Shown: positions 1 through 9,482, counted from the first letter of the stretch. The stretch is 64,000 nucleotides of DNA from Paenibacillus sp. FSL R5-0341 (GCF_037975235.1 NZ_CP150241.1:1054001-1118000); one strand, 5' to 3'. Program-made: numbers and translations. Notes: generated by a model from the letters alone, not told the origin.

Positions 1-161
1 CGGACCTGCTGGTGACCTGGCTCTACAAGCTCACGCTCGACAATAACAAGTTCAACATGGCTTCAGCGGTAGGCATTATCATTTTCCTCATTATTGCTTC
101 ATTCTCCATCTGGAACTTCCGCCGCTCCAAATCATTCAAGGAGGAGGACATGATTCAATGA
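1..161 (+). CDS. malF: Maltodextrin ABC permease MalF/MdxF, C-terminal end (partial)
   Basis: Only the last 52 codons are in the window (frame starts at base 3). They encode a final membrane helix (AVGIIIFLIIASFSIWNF) and a charged cytoplasmic tail, as at the end of MalF-type permeases. The stop TGA overlaps the ATG of the next permease gene by four bases (ATGA), so the two are translationally coupled and belong to one ABC importer for maltose or maltodextrins. The identification leans mostly on the MalG partner next door; the fragment itself carries little family-specific signal. Confidence 0.75.
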   Translation, partial: DLLVTWLYKLTLDNNKFNMASAVGIIIFLIIASFSIWNFRRSKSFKEEDMIQ

Positions 162-994
162 AGACACGTAATAATCCACTGCGCCTGGCTCTGAGTTATG
201 TGCTGTTGCTGATCATCGCCGTTGTCTCCATCTACCCGGTACTCTGGATCTTTCTCTCTTCCTTGAGACCCGGCGCGGCATTGTTCAGTGAACGGTTGTG
301 GCCCGAAGCATTTACGCTGACCCATTACGGTGAGCTGTTTAATAACCCGTCCTTTATGTACGGCAGATGGTATATGAATACGCTGAAAATTGCCTTTTTC
401 ACGATGATCTTCTCCACATTGATGGTGACACTTGGGATGTATGCACTGTCCCGCTTCCGGTTCCGTGGACGTAAAACCATTCTCTCCACCATGCTGATCC
501 TTGGCATGTTCCCAAGCTTTATGAGCATGATTGCGATCTATATCATTTTGCTGCAAATTAAATTGCTCGACACCCACGCTGCGCTCATCCTGGTCTATTC
601 TTCAGGGGCGGTACTGGGCGGATTTATCGTCAAAGGTTTCTTTGACACCATCCCGCGCAGTCTGGACGAAGCGGCGCGCATGGATGGTGCGAGTCACCTG
701 CGGGTATTCACCAGCATCATCCTGCCCTTATCCAAGCCGATGCTGACTTATGTGGCACTAACCAGTTTTACTGGTGCGTGGATGGACTTTATCTTCGCCC
801 GGCTGGTGCTGCGGACGAAGGAGAACTGGACGCTTGCAGTAGGCATGTGGGATCTGGTCAACCGGTATCAGGACAGTAACTTTACGATGTTCGCTGCGGG
901 TGCAGTTCTGATCGCCATTCCAATTACTCTGCTGTTCGTTTTCCTACAGCGATTCCTTGTTCAAGGGCTGACGGCAGGAGCTTCGAAAGGGTAA
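158..994 (+). CDS. malG: Maltodextrin ABC transporter permease MalG/MdxG
   Basis: A 278-residue inner-membrane permease with six predicted helices and the binding-protein-dependent transport motif (EAARMDGAS at about residues 171-179) that docks on the ATPase. The length and the C-terminal run after the last helix fit the MalG family (B. subtilis MdxG). It pairs with the upstream MalF to import linear maltodextrins released by extracellular amylases, which suits the CGTase and neopullulanase genes nearby. The start codon overlaps the malF stop. No gene follows closely, and a stem-loop lies about 50 bases downstream. Substrate is inferred from family and context. Confidence 0.88.
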   Translation: MKTRNNPLRLALSYVLLLIIAVVSIYPVLWIFLSSLRPGAALFSERLWPEAFTLTHYGELFNNPSFMYGRWYMNTLKIAFFTMIFSTLMVTLGMYALSRFRFRGRKTILSTMLILGMFPSFMSMIAIYIILLQIKLLDTHAALILVYSSGAVLGGFIVKGFFDTIPRSLDEAARMDGASHLRVFTSIILPLSKPMLTYVALTSFTGAWMDFIFARLVLRTKENWTLAVGMWDLVNRYQDSNFTMFAAGAVLIAIPITLLFVFLQRFLVQGLTAGASKG

Positions 995-1044
995 TACCGT
1001 GCCATAACAGCATAGTCAGCCGTGATACCTGCGGCACGCCAACC

Positions 1045-1098
1045 AGGCACTTCCGTGATGTCATGTCTTTGTCGACTGGCACTGCTGCGGAGGTGCCT
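1045..1098 (+). terminator. Stem-loop downstream of malG
   Basis: An 11-bp stem (AGGCACTTCCG at 1045-1055 with CGGAGGTGCCT at 1088-1098, one G-U pair) encloses a 32-base loop. The U-run is poor, so it may be a weak terminator or an mRNA-stabilising hairpin at the end of the mal operon. Confidence 0.35.
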
Positions 1099-1142
1099 GA
1101 TTCTGTATGGGCTCGAATCATGATTAGGGAGGAACGTGATAT

Positions 1143-2429
1143 ATGGGCATGGACCCGTCCAGTGAGCCCGAGATTATGGGATACCAAGATGGACAAGCTG
1201 CATTGCAAAATACCAAAGCTCCGCGAACACTTTGGCGTAATGTTACCTTTCGAAGGATTTTGTACGGCTACGGGATCTCGGTCTTTGGAGATTGCTTCAA
1301 TGGGATTGCGATCAGTCTGTGGGTGTTACAGACCACGGGGAGTGCGAAGAGCATGGCAGCCGTACAGATCTGCAATATGGCCGTCAGCTTTTTGTTTGGA
1401 TCGGTGGCGGGTACGGTTGCAGACCGATTGGATCGCAGGAAGCTAATGCTGGCCTCGGATGTATTTCGGGGCCTAATGGCGGTACTGATTGCGGTTAGCT
1501 TATTCGGTTGGCATGCGCCGTTCCCGGTGGTACTCTTATTACTCTCGCTCTCCATGTTTTCAAGTCTGTTTCAGGCACCTGCATTCCACGCCTCTGTAGC
1601 AAGTATGGTTGGCAGAGAGCATATTCAACAAGCGACCGGAACCATTCATATGGTGGATAACCTTGCCCGAATCAGCGGACTAGCGGCGGCGGGAGTGGCT
1701 GTTGCTGCTTTTGGCGGATTCGTTGCCATATTAATTACAGGGGCAACCTTCCTGTTGTCCGCAGTCTGTGTGCTGATGGCGGGCCGATTTCCAGAGGTAC
1801 AGCGATCCGATAGTCAGCAGACCACGTTTGCTCAGGAGTGGCGCAGTTCGTTTGGCTACATCTATCGAAATCCTTTGATCCGATCCATTGTATTGCTCAA
1901 TCCGGTGCTGATTTTATTTTTCATGTCAGCCATGATGCTGGTTCAAGTGATGGCGGTCAAGGTATGGGAGGCGAATCCGGTACAGTTTGGATTAATTGAG
2001 ACCTGTATTCCACTCGGATATATGATTGGCTCTGCGCTGCTAATTGCTTCGGGGAAACGATTGAAGCGAAGAGGGAGATGGGTATTTATCGGTCTGATTG
2101 TATTGGGGCCGATATATATATTTTTGGCGAATGTATCCTCACCGATCATGGCATTGCCTTTAATCGTAGGCGGAGGTGCGATGTTCGCCTGCTGTACGAT
2201 GCTCACCCAGATTATGCTGAGGACAGCCGTTCCAGACGAGCTGCAAGGAAGGGTCTATGGTGTCGTTGGAACAATCACCAGTACAGCGCCCATTCTGGGA
2301 TTGACGGTTGTCTCCGTATTGGCAGATCAATGGGGGGCAGCTTCTGTGCTGCAAGGCGTGGGCATACTGCTGCTGGCTACAGGTATTCTGGCAGCCACAA
2401 CATTGAAGTCGATTCGAACCTATCAATGA
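1143..2429 (+). CDS. MFS efflux transporter
   Basis: A 428-residue integral membrane protein of the major facilitator superfamily with about 12 helices. It has the MFS signature between helices 2 and 3 (GTVADRLDRRKLM at about residues 89-101). The N-terminal region (FGDCFNGIAISLWVLQTTGS) resembles the macrolide-efflux (MefA-like) branch, whose members expel drugs by proton antiport. The ATG is preceded by GGGAGGAACG at good spacing. It stands alone between the mal genes and the oppositely oriented CGTase, so no substrate can be inferred from neighbours. Another MFS protein of this general kind lies at 53627-54883. Confidence 0.8.
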   Translation: MGMDPSSEPEIMGYQDGQAALQNTKAPRTLWRNVTFRRILYGYGISVFGDCFNGIAISLWVLQTTGSAKSMAAVQICNMAVSFLFGSVAGTVADRLDRRKLMLASDVFRGLMAVLIAVSLFGWHAPFPVVLLLLSLSMFSSLFQAPAFHASVASMVGREHIQQATGTIHMVDNLARISGLAAAGVAVAAFGGFVAILITGATFLLSAVCVLMAGRFPEVQRSDSQQTTFAQEWRSSFGYIYRNPLIRSIVLLNPVLILFFMSAMMLVQVMAVKVWEANPVQFGLIETCIPLGYMIGSALLIASGKRLKRRGRWVFIGLIVLGPIYIFLANVSSPIMALPLIVGGGAMFACCTMLTQIMLRTAVPDELQGRVYGVVGTITSTAPILGLTVVSVLADQWGAASVLQGVGILLLATGILAATTLKSIRTYQ

Positions 2430-2530
2430 CATTCTCTGATACATCAAAATGATCTGAATTGAAACCACATGTACTCACTCAACAGAGAGATGATAGAAGC
2501 AATCGAAGCGACCTGGCTAGGTAAAAGCAA

Positions 2531-2568
2531 AACCCGGAGCATACGCAGCGTTAGCGTAACTCCGGGTT
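2531..2568. terminator. Bidirectional terminator hairpin
   Basis: A perfect 9-bp outer stem (AACCCGGAG at 2531-2539 with CTCCGGGTT at 2560-2568) and an inner 5-bp stem (TACGC/GCGTA) lie between two convergent genes, the MFS gene (+) and the CGTase gene (-). Confidence 0.75.
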
Positions 2569-2587
2569 AGTTTGTAGACTGTTTATC

Positions 2588-4744
2588 TTATTGCCAGTTT
2601 ACATTGACTGTCGCTGTACCACTGGTTGGTGTGGTGAACGTGTGGTTGGAACCACCTTCCCACGTAATGGTTGCACCATTTTTCTTGAAGAATTTGAACT
2701 CCAGTTGTTTTCCAGCGGGCACGCTCACATCATAGTACCAAGTTGGGTAGGCGTGGATAACTTGATTGAAAGCAGGGCCAATAGCTGTTGTACCCGTACT
2801 CCAGTTGCCCAGTTCTGCCACGTTACCTGTTAGATAGATGTTCTGACCCAGTGTGGTGGACGCATTGTTGATAACGAAACGTACAGTGACCTGATCACCC
2901 GTAAGGATGGTAAAGTTGTTATACGCATTGCTGTTAACGCCGTTCGCAGCTACTTTCACAGCATAATTGCCTGCGACAACAGCTGGAATGGTAACTTTGA
3001 TCTGCGTATCTTCCCAGGATGTGATCGCAGCACCGGTAACGGCTGTTGTACCGAAGTATACGGTGCCTTTGGTGGAACCAAATCCGCGTCCGCTAATCGT
3101 AACGACATTCCCCGGTTTGCCCATGACAGGACCTACATGTCCGATTGTTGGTGTAGTTTCGCTCGTTGTATACTGCCAGACCGCGGTTGCTCCGGCTGCC
3201 AGGGTGAATGAAGAGACGGTACCATTGGTAGAAGTGATGTTATTACCGTTCAGTGCGCCGCCCAGTACGTCGGTGTAGTTTCCTGTTGGCAGTGAAGTGC
3301 TTAGATTCGCAATGCTCGCTGGTGTGGAGAGATTACGGTTCACCGCAACAACGGCTACACTTTTGCCAAATTTGCGTTCATAGATATACACATCATTATT
3401 GATCCAGCGCTGCTGCGTGGAGCCATAGGCAATTGCCGGATTGGATTTGCGCAGAGGGGCCAGCTTACTGATCACGTTAAAAGCAGTCGTTGTTTTGGAG
3501 AAAGAAGGCATTTTGGCCCGATTATCAGGGTCTCCGTTTCCAGTCAGATATTGCTCGGTACCATAATAGATGGCAGGTACGCCGCGTGAAGTCAGCGTGA
3601 AGGCAAGCGCCTGTTCCAGACGACGATTGTTCACGGCACTTGTTTTGAACCGATCCATATCATGATTGTCGATGAATGTAACTTGATCATTCACCTGATT
3701 GTAATCTGCTGCTGTACCTGTGATCATCGAATCGAGGGCATACATGTTGGATGTGTTATCCCGGAAGACGTTACGTACGGCAGAGTTAAAGCGGAAATCA
3801 AGCAGGCTCATCCCGGATTCATTGGCAAATTCCGTGTTATCCGCATCGGAAGCAGCAGATCCTAAGAACCATTCACCGAAGGTGAATACAGGTTTATGTG
3901 CATAGATGGAGGACATCCAACTCTTTTGCCAGCCGAGAGGCATATGTTTCACCGCATCAACGCGAATGCCATCCACGCCCATGTCGAGCCATAGCTTGAT
4001 CGCGTCTTTGAAATATTGATCAATGGTGCTGTTATTGTGGTTCAGGTCAGCCAGGTCATAGAGGTTTTTGTAGATACCATTCTCCAGGGAGGAAAAATCG
4101 GAGCCGCCGTTGTGATGGAAATATCCATTTGTATCATTTGTGTATCCGCCAACAAGATTACCATTATCGTATAACTTGCCATTCTCAGCAAAGGAGGTAT
4201 CGGTCTCCATGGCAGGAGACGTGTGGTTCGGTGCAAAGTCAATGACGATCTTGATGCCTTTGGCATGAGCGGTTGTAATCAGATTTTGAAAGTCAGCCAT
4301 CGTTCCGAAATACGGATTGGTCTTCTTAAAATCACGTGCCCAGTAACCATGATAAGCTGTGTTGATCACGCCGCCGTAATTGATGGTGGCAAAGATATTT
4401 TCTACAGGCTGGGAGATCCAAAGTGCCGTAACGCCGAGATCGCTAAAATAGTTATCGTTGATTTTGTTGATCAAACCCTGCCAGTCGCCGCCACAATACA
4501 GCTTCAGGTTGCTACAAGTGGCATCGTAGGCAGCGCCGGTGGGATTGTTGGAAGGATTGCCGTCCAGGAAGCGGTCCGTAAAGATCTGATAGATGACGTC
4601 TGTACTAAAGTTCTGCTTGTTGGTAACTGCGGTATCCGCATCGGCATAGATCGCGGAAGCAGGCAGATAGGGAAGTGCGCCCCCTGCAAGTAAACTGAGT
4701 GTCAGTGTTGTGCTGAGGAGTACGCGTTTGGCCATTTGAAACAT
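2588..4744 (-). CDS. Secreted cyclomaltodextrin glucanotransferase (CGTase, GH13)
   Basis: A 718-residue extracellular enzyme that converts starch to cyclodextrins by transglycosylation. Start 4744 is preferred over the upstream in-frame start because AAGGGTGG sits seven bases before it and a signal peptide follows at once (residues 1 to about 33). The GH13 regions are all present: DFAPNH (169-174), GIRVDAVKH with nucleophile Asp263, FGEWFLG with acid/base Glu291, and FIDNHD with Asp362. The [13 protein letters not shown] stretch carries the central Tyr typical of CGTases and separates it from plain alpha-amylases. After the barrel come a domain C, an IPT/TIG-like domain D and a C-terminal CBM20 starch-binding domain ending TATVNVNWQ. 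This full A-E layout is CGTase-specific. The products would feed the MalFG importer and the cyclomaltodextrinase at 9800. A cre-like site lies upstream. Confidence 0.93.
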   Translation of the reverse strand: MFQMAKRVLLSTTLTLSLLAGGALPYLPASAIYADADTAVTNKQNFSTDVIYQIFTDRFLDGNPSNNPTGAAYDATCSNLKLYCGGDWQGLINKINDNYFSDLGVTALWISQPVENIFATINYGGVINTAYHGYWARDFKKTNPYFGTMADFQNLITTAHAKGIKIVIDFAPNHTSPAMETDTSFAENGKLYDNGNLVGGYTNDTNGYFHHNGGSDFSSLENGIYKNLYDLADLNHNNSTIDQYFKDAIKLWLDMGVDGIRVDAVKHMPLGWQKSWMSSIYAHKPVFTFGEWFLGSAASDADNTEFANESGMSLLDFRFNSAVRNVFRDNTSNMYALDSMITGTAADYNQVNDQVTFIDNHDMDRFKTSAVNNRRLEQALAFTLTSRGVPAIYYGTEQYLTGNGDPDNRAKMPSFSKTTTAFNVISKLAPLRKSNPAIAYGSTQQRWINNDVYIYERKFGKSVAVVAVNRNLSTPASIANLSTSLPTGNYTDVLGGALNGNNITSTNGTVSSFTLAAGATAVWQYTTSETTPTIGHVGPVMGKPGNVVTISGRGFGSTKGTVYFGTTAVTGAAITSWEDTQIKVTIPAVVAGNYAVKVAANGVNSNAYNNFTILTGDQVTVRFVINNASTTLGQNIYLTGNVAELGNWSTGTTAIGPAFNQVIHAYPTWYYDVSVPAGKQLEFKFFKKNGATITWEGGSNHTFTTPTSGTATVNVNWQ

Positions 4745-4805
4745 AGTAATCCACCCTTCTCGTGAATGTAGTAGTTTAAGATAAACAACCAACCTGGCTC
4801 TTGAA

Positions 4806-4819
4806 TAATAGCGCTTTCA
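4806..4819 (-). promoter_or_regulatory. cre-like CcpA operator upstream of CGTase
   Basis: On the minus strand the sequence TGAAAGCGCTATTA matches 13 of 14 positions of the cre consensus TGWAANCGNTNWCA. It lies 62-75 bases before the CGTase start, a usual position for catabolite repression of an amylase gene. Function is inferred from the match and the target. Confidence 0.6.
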
Positions 4820-4873
4820 ATACAGCGGAGTGTTACGCAGTGGATTGAAGACTTCCCTCCTTTTGACACGCCA

Positions 4874-4911
4874 ACAACCCCGGCATCTCCTTCGGGAGTT
4901 ACCGGGGTTGT
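4874..4911. other. GC-rich hairpin in the CGTase 5' region
   Basis: A 10-bp perfect outer stem (ACAACCCCGG at 4874-4883 with CCGGGGTTGT at 4902-4911) and an inner CTCC/GGAG stem closed by a TTCG loop. Neither side has a U-run, so a simple terminator is unlikely. It could be an mRNA leader structure or the end of an unannotated transcript. Confidence 0.4.
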
Positions 4912-5090
4912 CCTAAACCGCTCTGGTTTAAAAGCATGGCCCTCGAGTTATGATCACAACGTTATCGTAAGAAATATTGGATCTTATGTCAATAACTTTT
5001 TTGGGAGCATTTATTTTCTATTTTTATGTTTACAAAAGCACGTCCGGGGATTTAAACTATTCGCAGATTCACAATATAAGGGCTATGTAT

Positions 5091-5150
5091 CCCGGGACAC
5101 TTACGCGTGTTCTGGGACAACCCCGTCTCTTCTGAGGCGGGGTTATTTGT
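5091..5150 (+). terminator. Tandem hairpins just before the esterase gene
   Basis: Two adjacent stems: CCCGGGACAC (5091-5100) with GTGTTCTGGG (5107-5116), then AACCCCGTCTC (5119-5129) with GAGGCGGGGTT (5134-5144), loop TTCT, followed by ATTTGTTTGT. The second looks like an intrinsic terminator pointing into the cassette at 5198, so it may act as an attenuator in its leader or end a short transcript starting after 4912. The rest of 4912-5090 is AT-rich with no ORF that I trust. Confidence 0.5.
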
Positions 5151-5197
5151 TTGTATTATGCAGTCGAATCGGGAGAAGAAAGGCGGTTGATGATCAG

Positions 5198-6577
5198 TTG
5201 AGTAGCCATTCTGTTATCGAATGTTTGGAAGGTGTTCATGCGTCGCGGCTCGGCAATATCCGCAATATCCATGTGTATCTTCCACCCGGTTACCATGAGC
5301 AAGCAGATCGGCATTATCCTGTGCTGTACGTTCATGCAGGACAACGGGCTTTTGGTCCATCTGGGCCAGGCAATGAAACATGGCATATGGATCAGGCTGC
5401 GGACGGACTAATTGCCTCCGGGCAGATCGAATCCCTGATTATTGTCGGTATTGCACATGTCCGTCCAGTAACGCACAACGAATTCTACCACTTCATTGCT
5501 CCGAAGAGAGAGGCCGTGAGTGTGGGGTGCTCAGGCATCGACTATGAGCATTTCATCATTCATGAACTCAAGCCGCTCATTGATCATCGTTACCGTACAC
5601 TGCCGGACAAGTCGAATACCGGGTTGTTGGGTTCATCTGCCGCGGCACTTTGTACATTGCACATGGGGATGAGAAATCCGGATGTTTTCGGAAAACTGAT
5701 CATGATGTCGCCATTCTATGTGGATGTGCAGCTGGACGACACATCGGAAAGTGGACTGTTGGAAGAAAACATGTATCGCTTGCCAGAAGAGGTACCCGAC
5801 GTTCGAATGTGGATGGATATTGGAGATACGGAAGGTCTGTTTCTGCCTTCCCAGGTCAGAAGGGTAGCTCATCAATTACTTGAACGCGGAGTAGGATCGG
5901 GTGAGGAATTGGCATTTCTGGAACAGCCGGGTACCTGTCATCAGGAAGGTGACTGGGGAGCACGCGTGCACCTCCCGTTACTGTACATGTTCGGCCACGT
6001 GGGTAAGCCCTCCTCGCTCGAACTGCTTGGAAGGGATGTCATCGGACTACAGGGGGGGATGACCGTGTTCATCAATGCAAGAGTGCACTACGAGAGCGGA
6101 TTGGTTCAGAGTCTGCTGCATGGGAATTATACTTCGAGTGACCCGAATGTACTTCAGGTTCATGCGAGTGGAGAGTTGGTGCCTGTCGGTATTGGAAGTG
6201 CATCGATCACGCTGACGATGGGGGAACTGTCTACTACACGCATCTATACGGTTGTTCCTGAATTGTCCACTCATGTGGAGGTCTGCATTCATGCAGAGGT
6301 AACCTCAGAGGAAGAGACGGAGGAAACGATATATGGTGGGATGGGCATGAAGCTTGTCCGTTCCGGTAAAGGTCGATATGAAGGTTGTTACCGAGTCCCG
6401 CGTGATAGTGGGTTCTCCTTCCGATTTACTCGCGGTTTCCGTCGTTTCGAGACCGATGTGGATGGCAAACCTATTGCCAATCGGGTATTTCGAGCGACAG
6501 ATGATATGTCTGTGCATTACCTAATCCAATCCTGGGGTAGTACGTCAGCCAAAACGGGAACAGGAGGCCTAAAATGA
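5198..6577 (+). CDS. Esterase of the enterochelin-esterase/PF00756 type with Big-like and E-set domains
   Basis: About 459 residues from the proposed TTG start at 5198. An in-frame TTG exists at 5147 but lies inside the terminator tail, and GAGAAGAAAGGCGG precedes 5198. The N-terminal half is an alpha/beta hydrolase: strand and loop NIHVYLPPGYHE, nucleophile elbow LLGSSAAAL (GxSxx), and a His near the domain end (GTCHQEGDW). A Big2-like beta domain follows (NYTSSDPNVLQVHASGE). Last is an E-set module with the FRFTRGFRRFETDVDGKP motif seen beside PF00756 esterases. No signal peptide is evident, so it is probably cytoplasmic. It overlaps the next gene by four bases. By context it could release or edit an acyl group on the neighbouring carrier domain. 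A siderophore-ester hydrolase is the alternative. Confidence 0.7.
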   Translation: MSSHSVIECLEGVHASRLGNIRNIHVYLPPGYHEQADRHYPVLYVHAGQRAFGPSGPGNETWHMDQAADGLIASGQIESLIIVGIAHVRPVTHNEFYHFIAPKREAVSVGCSGIDYEHFIIHELKPLIDHRYRTLPDKSNTGLLGSSAAALCTLHMGMRNPDVFGKLIMMSPFYVDVQLDDTSESGLLEENMYRLPEEVPDVRMWMDIGDTEGLFLPSQVRRVAHQLLERGVGSGEELAFLEQPGTCHQEGDWGARVHLPLLYMFGHVGKPSSLELLGRDVIGLQGGMTVFINARVHYESGLVQSLLHGNYTSSDPNVLQVHASGELVPVGIGSASITLTMGELSTTRIYTVVPELSTHVEVCIHAEVTSEEETEETIYGGMGMKLVRSGKGRYEGCYRVPRDSGFSFRFTRGFRRFETDVDGKPIANRVFRATDDMSVHYLIQSWGSTSAKTGTGGLK

Positions 6578-7992
6578 TCATTCCTTCATTTGCTCCAGTG
6601 TTGGACATTCCCTATTATTATCCCTGCAATTTCCCTCTGATCCATGAAGTGCTCCATCGACAAGGATCTATCACAAGTCTTGCACTGCTGGCGGCAAGTC
6701 GGTTGTATAGCCTTCCTTCGTGCGGGGATAACGGACTGGTGAAGCCTTATTTTCACAAACTAGATTATATAGAGCCGATCTGGGAGATGTATGGTCAGCG
6801 GCAGCTGGACAGCTTCGAGGAAGGCAAGGCGGAGATCAGGCAGCATATCGGCGAAGGTGGGCTTTTTCTGGCTACAGGAACCAGTTATCATCTGCCTTAC
6901 TGTGAGGATTATCAGAATCCTGAGTACATCCGCAAACACGTGAAACAAGGCTCCCGACTGCATCTGGTAGACCATTGGATTGCCGTGTATGGTTTGGAAG
7001 AGGAGCATGTTCACGTCTATGATCCCGTGCCCTCCAAGTATAAGGGGAAGGTTGCCCAAAGAGCCTTTCATGATTTCTGGAAAGGGAACCAAAGCATACC
7101 CGAGCTTGCTCAGGCGAAGCGCAAAGAAGAACTCCGAACGTTTGGCACCATGGACATCCGGGCGACTGTGAAGCTTGACTCTGCGGGTTATCGAGATATG
7201 TTGACCCAGGCGTTAACAACGCAAATTGATGAGTTTCTAACAGGCCGGACGATTATACAAGGAGAGCGGAATTATTATTTTGGACATGCGGTGTCTTTGC
7301 AACTCCTAGATGCGTTGCATGCGGCGAATGAAGGTGATCAGGCCAATGAAATGTTAATATCCGGTCTGCTGTTTGATATGCGATGGAGCCGGTATTTTCT
7401 TCGAGATCTTCTTCAGGAGTCTGCGTTATGGCTGGGTTCTCCACTTGATCAATATGCAAGAGAATTCAGTAATATCATTGCACGGTGGGAGAAGGCATAC
7501 AATATGCTGCAGGTCAGCCGGATGAAGCACCGTGAGCAGTGGAAAGTACAGCTAACAGGTGTCATTAAGATGTTGGTCACGGATGAATGGCAATGGTATG
7601 AGTCACTTCGACAGTCCATACCTCAGGCAGATTGCTTTCAACGTCAGACCATGCCGATGATTGGAGAAGAACACAGGGAGGCCTTGCTCCGTATCGTATT
7701 GGATAGTTGCCGAGAGCTAAACGCTTACCACAATACATCGATTCCACTTGGTGAGGGTGGTAACGCTCCACTGTACGGACGAAGTGGCCAACTGGATTCG
7801 CTGGAACTGGTGTCATTGCTTGCAGTGGTAGAGCAGGGAATCGAAGATCGATGGGGAACAGGAATGAGCGCCGCTCTGGCGGAGATGGCTGCTGCTTCTT
7901 TGCCGGAAAGTCCTTATCAGACTGTAGGTTCACTTGTTGATTATCTCGCACAGCAATGGGCGCCTGCCCGTGAGGAGGATGCACAGTGGTAA
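6574..7992 (+). CDS. BtrH-like acyltransferase fused to a C-terminal acyl carrier domain
   Basis: 472 residues. The N-terminal part (to about 165) matches the BtrH_N fold, a papain/C39-like acyltransferase with a plausible Cys18 (PYYYPCNF), His134 (LVDHWIAVYG) and Asp150 (VHVYDP). Residues about 195-345 form a helical domain like the DUF4872 segment that usually follows BtrH_N. Residues about 365-462 look like an acyl/peptidyl carrier protein: GQLDSLELVSLL places the 4'-phosphopantetheine on Ser409. In butirosin synthesis BtrH moves an acyl group from a separate carrier (BtrI) to an amine; here the carrier appears fused to the transferase. It overlaps both neighbours (ATGA with the esterase, 7 bases with the ligase), so the three genes are one unit. 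The fusion and its role are my reading of the motifs. Confidence 0.72.
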   Translation: MIIPSFAPVLDIPYYYPCNFPLIHEVLHRQGSITSLALLAASRLYSLPSCGDNGLVKPYFHKLDYIEPIWEMYGQRQLDSFEEGKAEIRQHIGEGGLFLATGTSYHLPYCEDYQNPEYIRKHVKQGSRLHLVDHWIAVYGLEEEHVHVYDPVPSKYKGKVAQRAFHDFWKGNQSIPELAQAKRKEELRTFGTMDIRATVKLDSAGYRDMLTQALTTQIDEFLTGRTIIQGERNYYFGHAVSLQLLDALHAANEGDQANEMLISGLLFDMRWSRYFLRDLLQESALWLGSPLDQYAREFSNIIARWEKAYNMLQVSRMKHREQWKVQLTGVIKMLVTDEWQWYESLRQSIPQADCFQRQTMPMIGEEHREALLRIVLDSCRELNAYHNTSIPLGEGGNAPLYGRSGQLDSLELVSLLAVVEQGIEDRWGTGMSAALAEMAAASLPESPYQTVGSLVDYLAQQWAPAREEDAQW

Positions 7993-9410
7993 TCCAATTC
8001 TTGCTTGAACGATTCGCGGAACAGGGACAGCAACCTGCACTGATCTGGAAGGATCAGGAGTACAGCTATCGGTGGCTGCTGGAACAGGTTGGCATCATGG
8101 GTGAGTGGATTACAGCAGAAGGGCTGACGGGGCAACTTGTAACGCTGGAGGAAGACTACTCCCCCTATGCCGCGGCAGCATTGGTTGCTTTGCTCGGACA
8201 AGGGTGCATCGTGCTTCCCATGGATAGGTACCTGGTTGAAGCCAAACGAGAGGAATATATCCAACTGGCACAGGTGAAATGGCGTTTGGGCATTGAAGAA
8301 GGCAAGTTGTGTATTCGGCATACGTGTGAATCCTCTGGAGAGGTTCCCGTGTTGTTATCCTCGCTGGCACAGGAGGGCGTAGGGGGCCTGGTCCTCTTTT
8401 CATCCGGATCAACCGGAGTCAGTAAAGCGACTGTGCATCGTGCAGATCGGCTGTTACATCGTTTTCGGCGGCAGGTTCGGCCCTTGCGAACGATTCCATT
8501 CATGATGTTCGATCATATCGGCGGTGTAAATACGATGCTGCAATCCCTGTCCAGTGGGGGTTGTCTATGTATCATTGCAGATCGATCTCCTGAAGAAGTG
8601 TGCCGGACGATTGAGAAATTCCATGTTCAGGCCCTGCCAGCCTCACCGACGTTCATGAATCTGTTGATGTTGGGCAGAAATGATGAGGGATATGATCTAT
8701 CCAGTCTCGAAGTGGTGTCGTATGGATCGGAAGTGATGCCTGAATCCGTACTGGCAGCCTGGAACCGGAGATTTCCACAGATCAGGACGATACAAGCCTA
8801 TGGCATGTCTGAACTTGGTATTCTGCCAACCCGCTCCAAAGAGCCAGGTTCTCTGCTGTTCTCCATTCAAGATGAAGAGGTCAAGTATCGGGTGGTGGAA
8901 GGAGAATTGCAGATTTATACGGAAACCGCGATGATCGGATATCTGAATGCCCCATCCCCCTTTACAGAGGATGGATGGCTTCGTACAGGGGATGAAGCTG
9001 TGCTGGAGCAGGGGTACATTCGTATTCTGGGACGTCGTTCCGAGATCATTAACGTAGGGGGACGGAAAGTATATCCTGCCGAAGTTGAGGGTGTTTTGGA
9101 GCAGATGGAATGTATTGAAGCGGCCGTAGTTTCGGGAGACCAGAGCGGCATCACCGGTCAGAGGGTGAAGGTGACGGTACGACTGGCTACAGAATGTACT
9201 CTTACAGATCTGAGACGATCCATCTGGGAATATTGTCGGGACAAGCTGCCTTCATACAAAATTCCGCAGAAAATCGTGATTACGCAAGAGCTGCTCGTAA
9301 GTTCGAGAATGAAGAAAATACGAAAACCGATGACTTCGTTGCCGTTGGCCTCGGTTGGGGAAGAGGTCGCGGCAACCAATGAATATCAGGCGGGCATTAG
9401 AGAACGTTAA
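7986..9410 (+). CDS. ANL-family adenylating ligase (AMP-binding)
   Basis: 474 residues, GTG start overlapping the previous gene. ANL superfamily motifs are clear: A3 P-loop LFSSGSTGVSKATVH (137-151), A5 QAYGMSELG, A7/A8 GWLRTGDEAV and LGRRSEIINVGGRKVYP, and a C-terminal A10-like lysine region (SRMKKIRK). Such enzymes activate a carboxylic acid with ATP and transfer it to a pantetheine thiol. The obvious acceptor here is the carrier domain of the preceding protein. The substrate cannot be read by eye. It is shorter than typical acyl-CoA ligases (about 500-560 residues) and closer to stand-alone small-acid loaders. The cassette ends here; no termination hairpin follows until 9724. Confidence 0.82.
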   Translation: MVIQFLLERFAEQGQQPALIWKDQEYSYRWLLEQVGIMGEWITAEGLTGQLVTLEEDYSPYAAAALVALLGQGCIVLPMDRYLVEAKREEYIQLAQVKWRLGIEEGKLCIRHTCESSGEVPVLLSSLAQEGVGGLVLFSSGSTGVSKATVHRADRLLHRFRRQVRPLRTIPFMMFDHIGGVNTMLQSLSSGGCLCIIADRSPEEVCRTIEKFHVQALPASPTFMNLLMLGRNDEGYDLSSLEVVSYGSEVMPESVLAAWNRRFPQIRTIQAYGMSELGILPTRSKEPGSLLFSIQDEEVKYRVVEGELQIYTETAMIGYLNAPSPFTEDGWLRTGDEAVLEQGYIRILGRRSEIINVGGRKVYPAEVEGVLEQMECIEAAVVSGDQSGITGQRVKVTVRLATECTLTDLRRSIWEYCRDKLPSYKIPQKIVITQELLVSSRMKKIRKPMTSLPLASVGEEVAATNEYQAGIRER

Positions 9411-9482
9411 CCTATCTGGAAACGTGAACGGAACAGAAAAGGAGCTACCTCAAATAGCTTCACCTCGCTCGAATCGCTATCG

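Noticed and set aside
2588-4744. Ordinary alpha-amylase or maltogenic amylase
   Set aside because: The five-domain layout with IPT/TIG and CBM20 plus the [13 protein letters not shown] stretch is that of a CGTase.
5091-5144. Possible T-box or other amino-acid riboswitch before the esterase gene
   Set aside because: Tandem hairpins and a terminator are present, but the conserved T-box sequence (AGGGTGGNACCGCG) is absent and no tRNA-binding specifier loop is evident.
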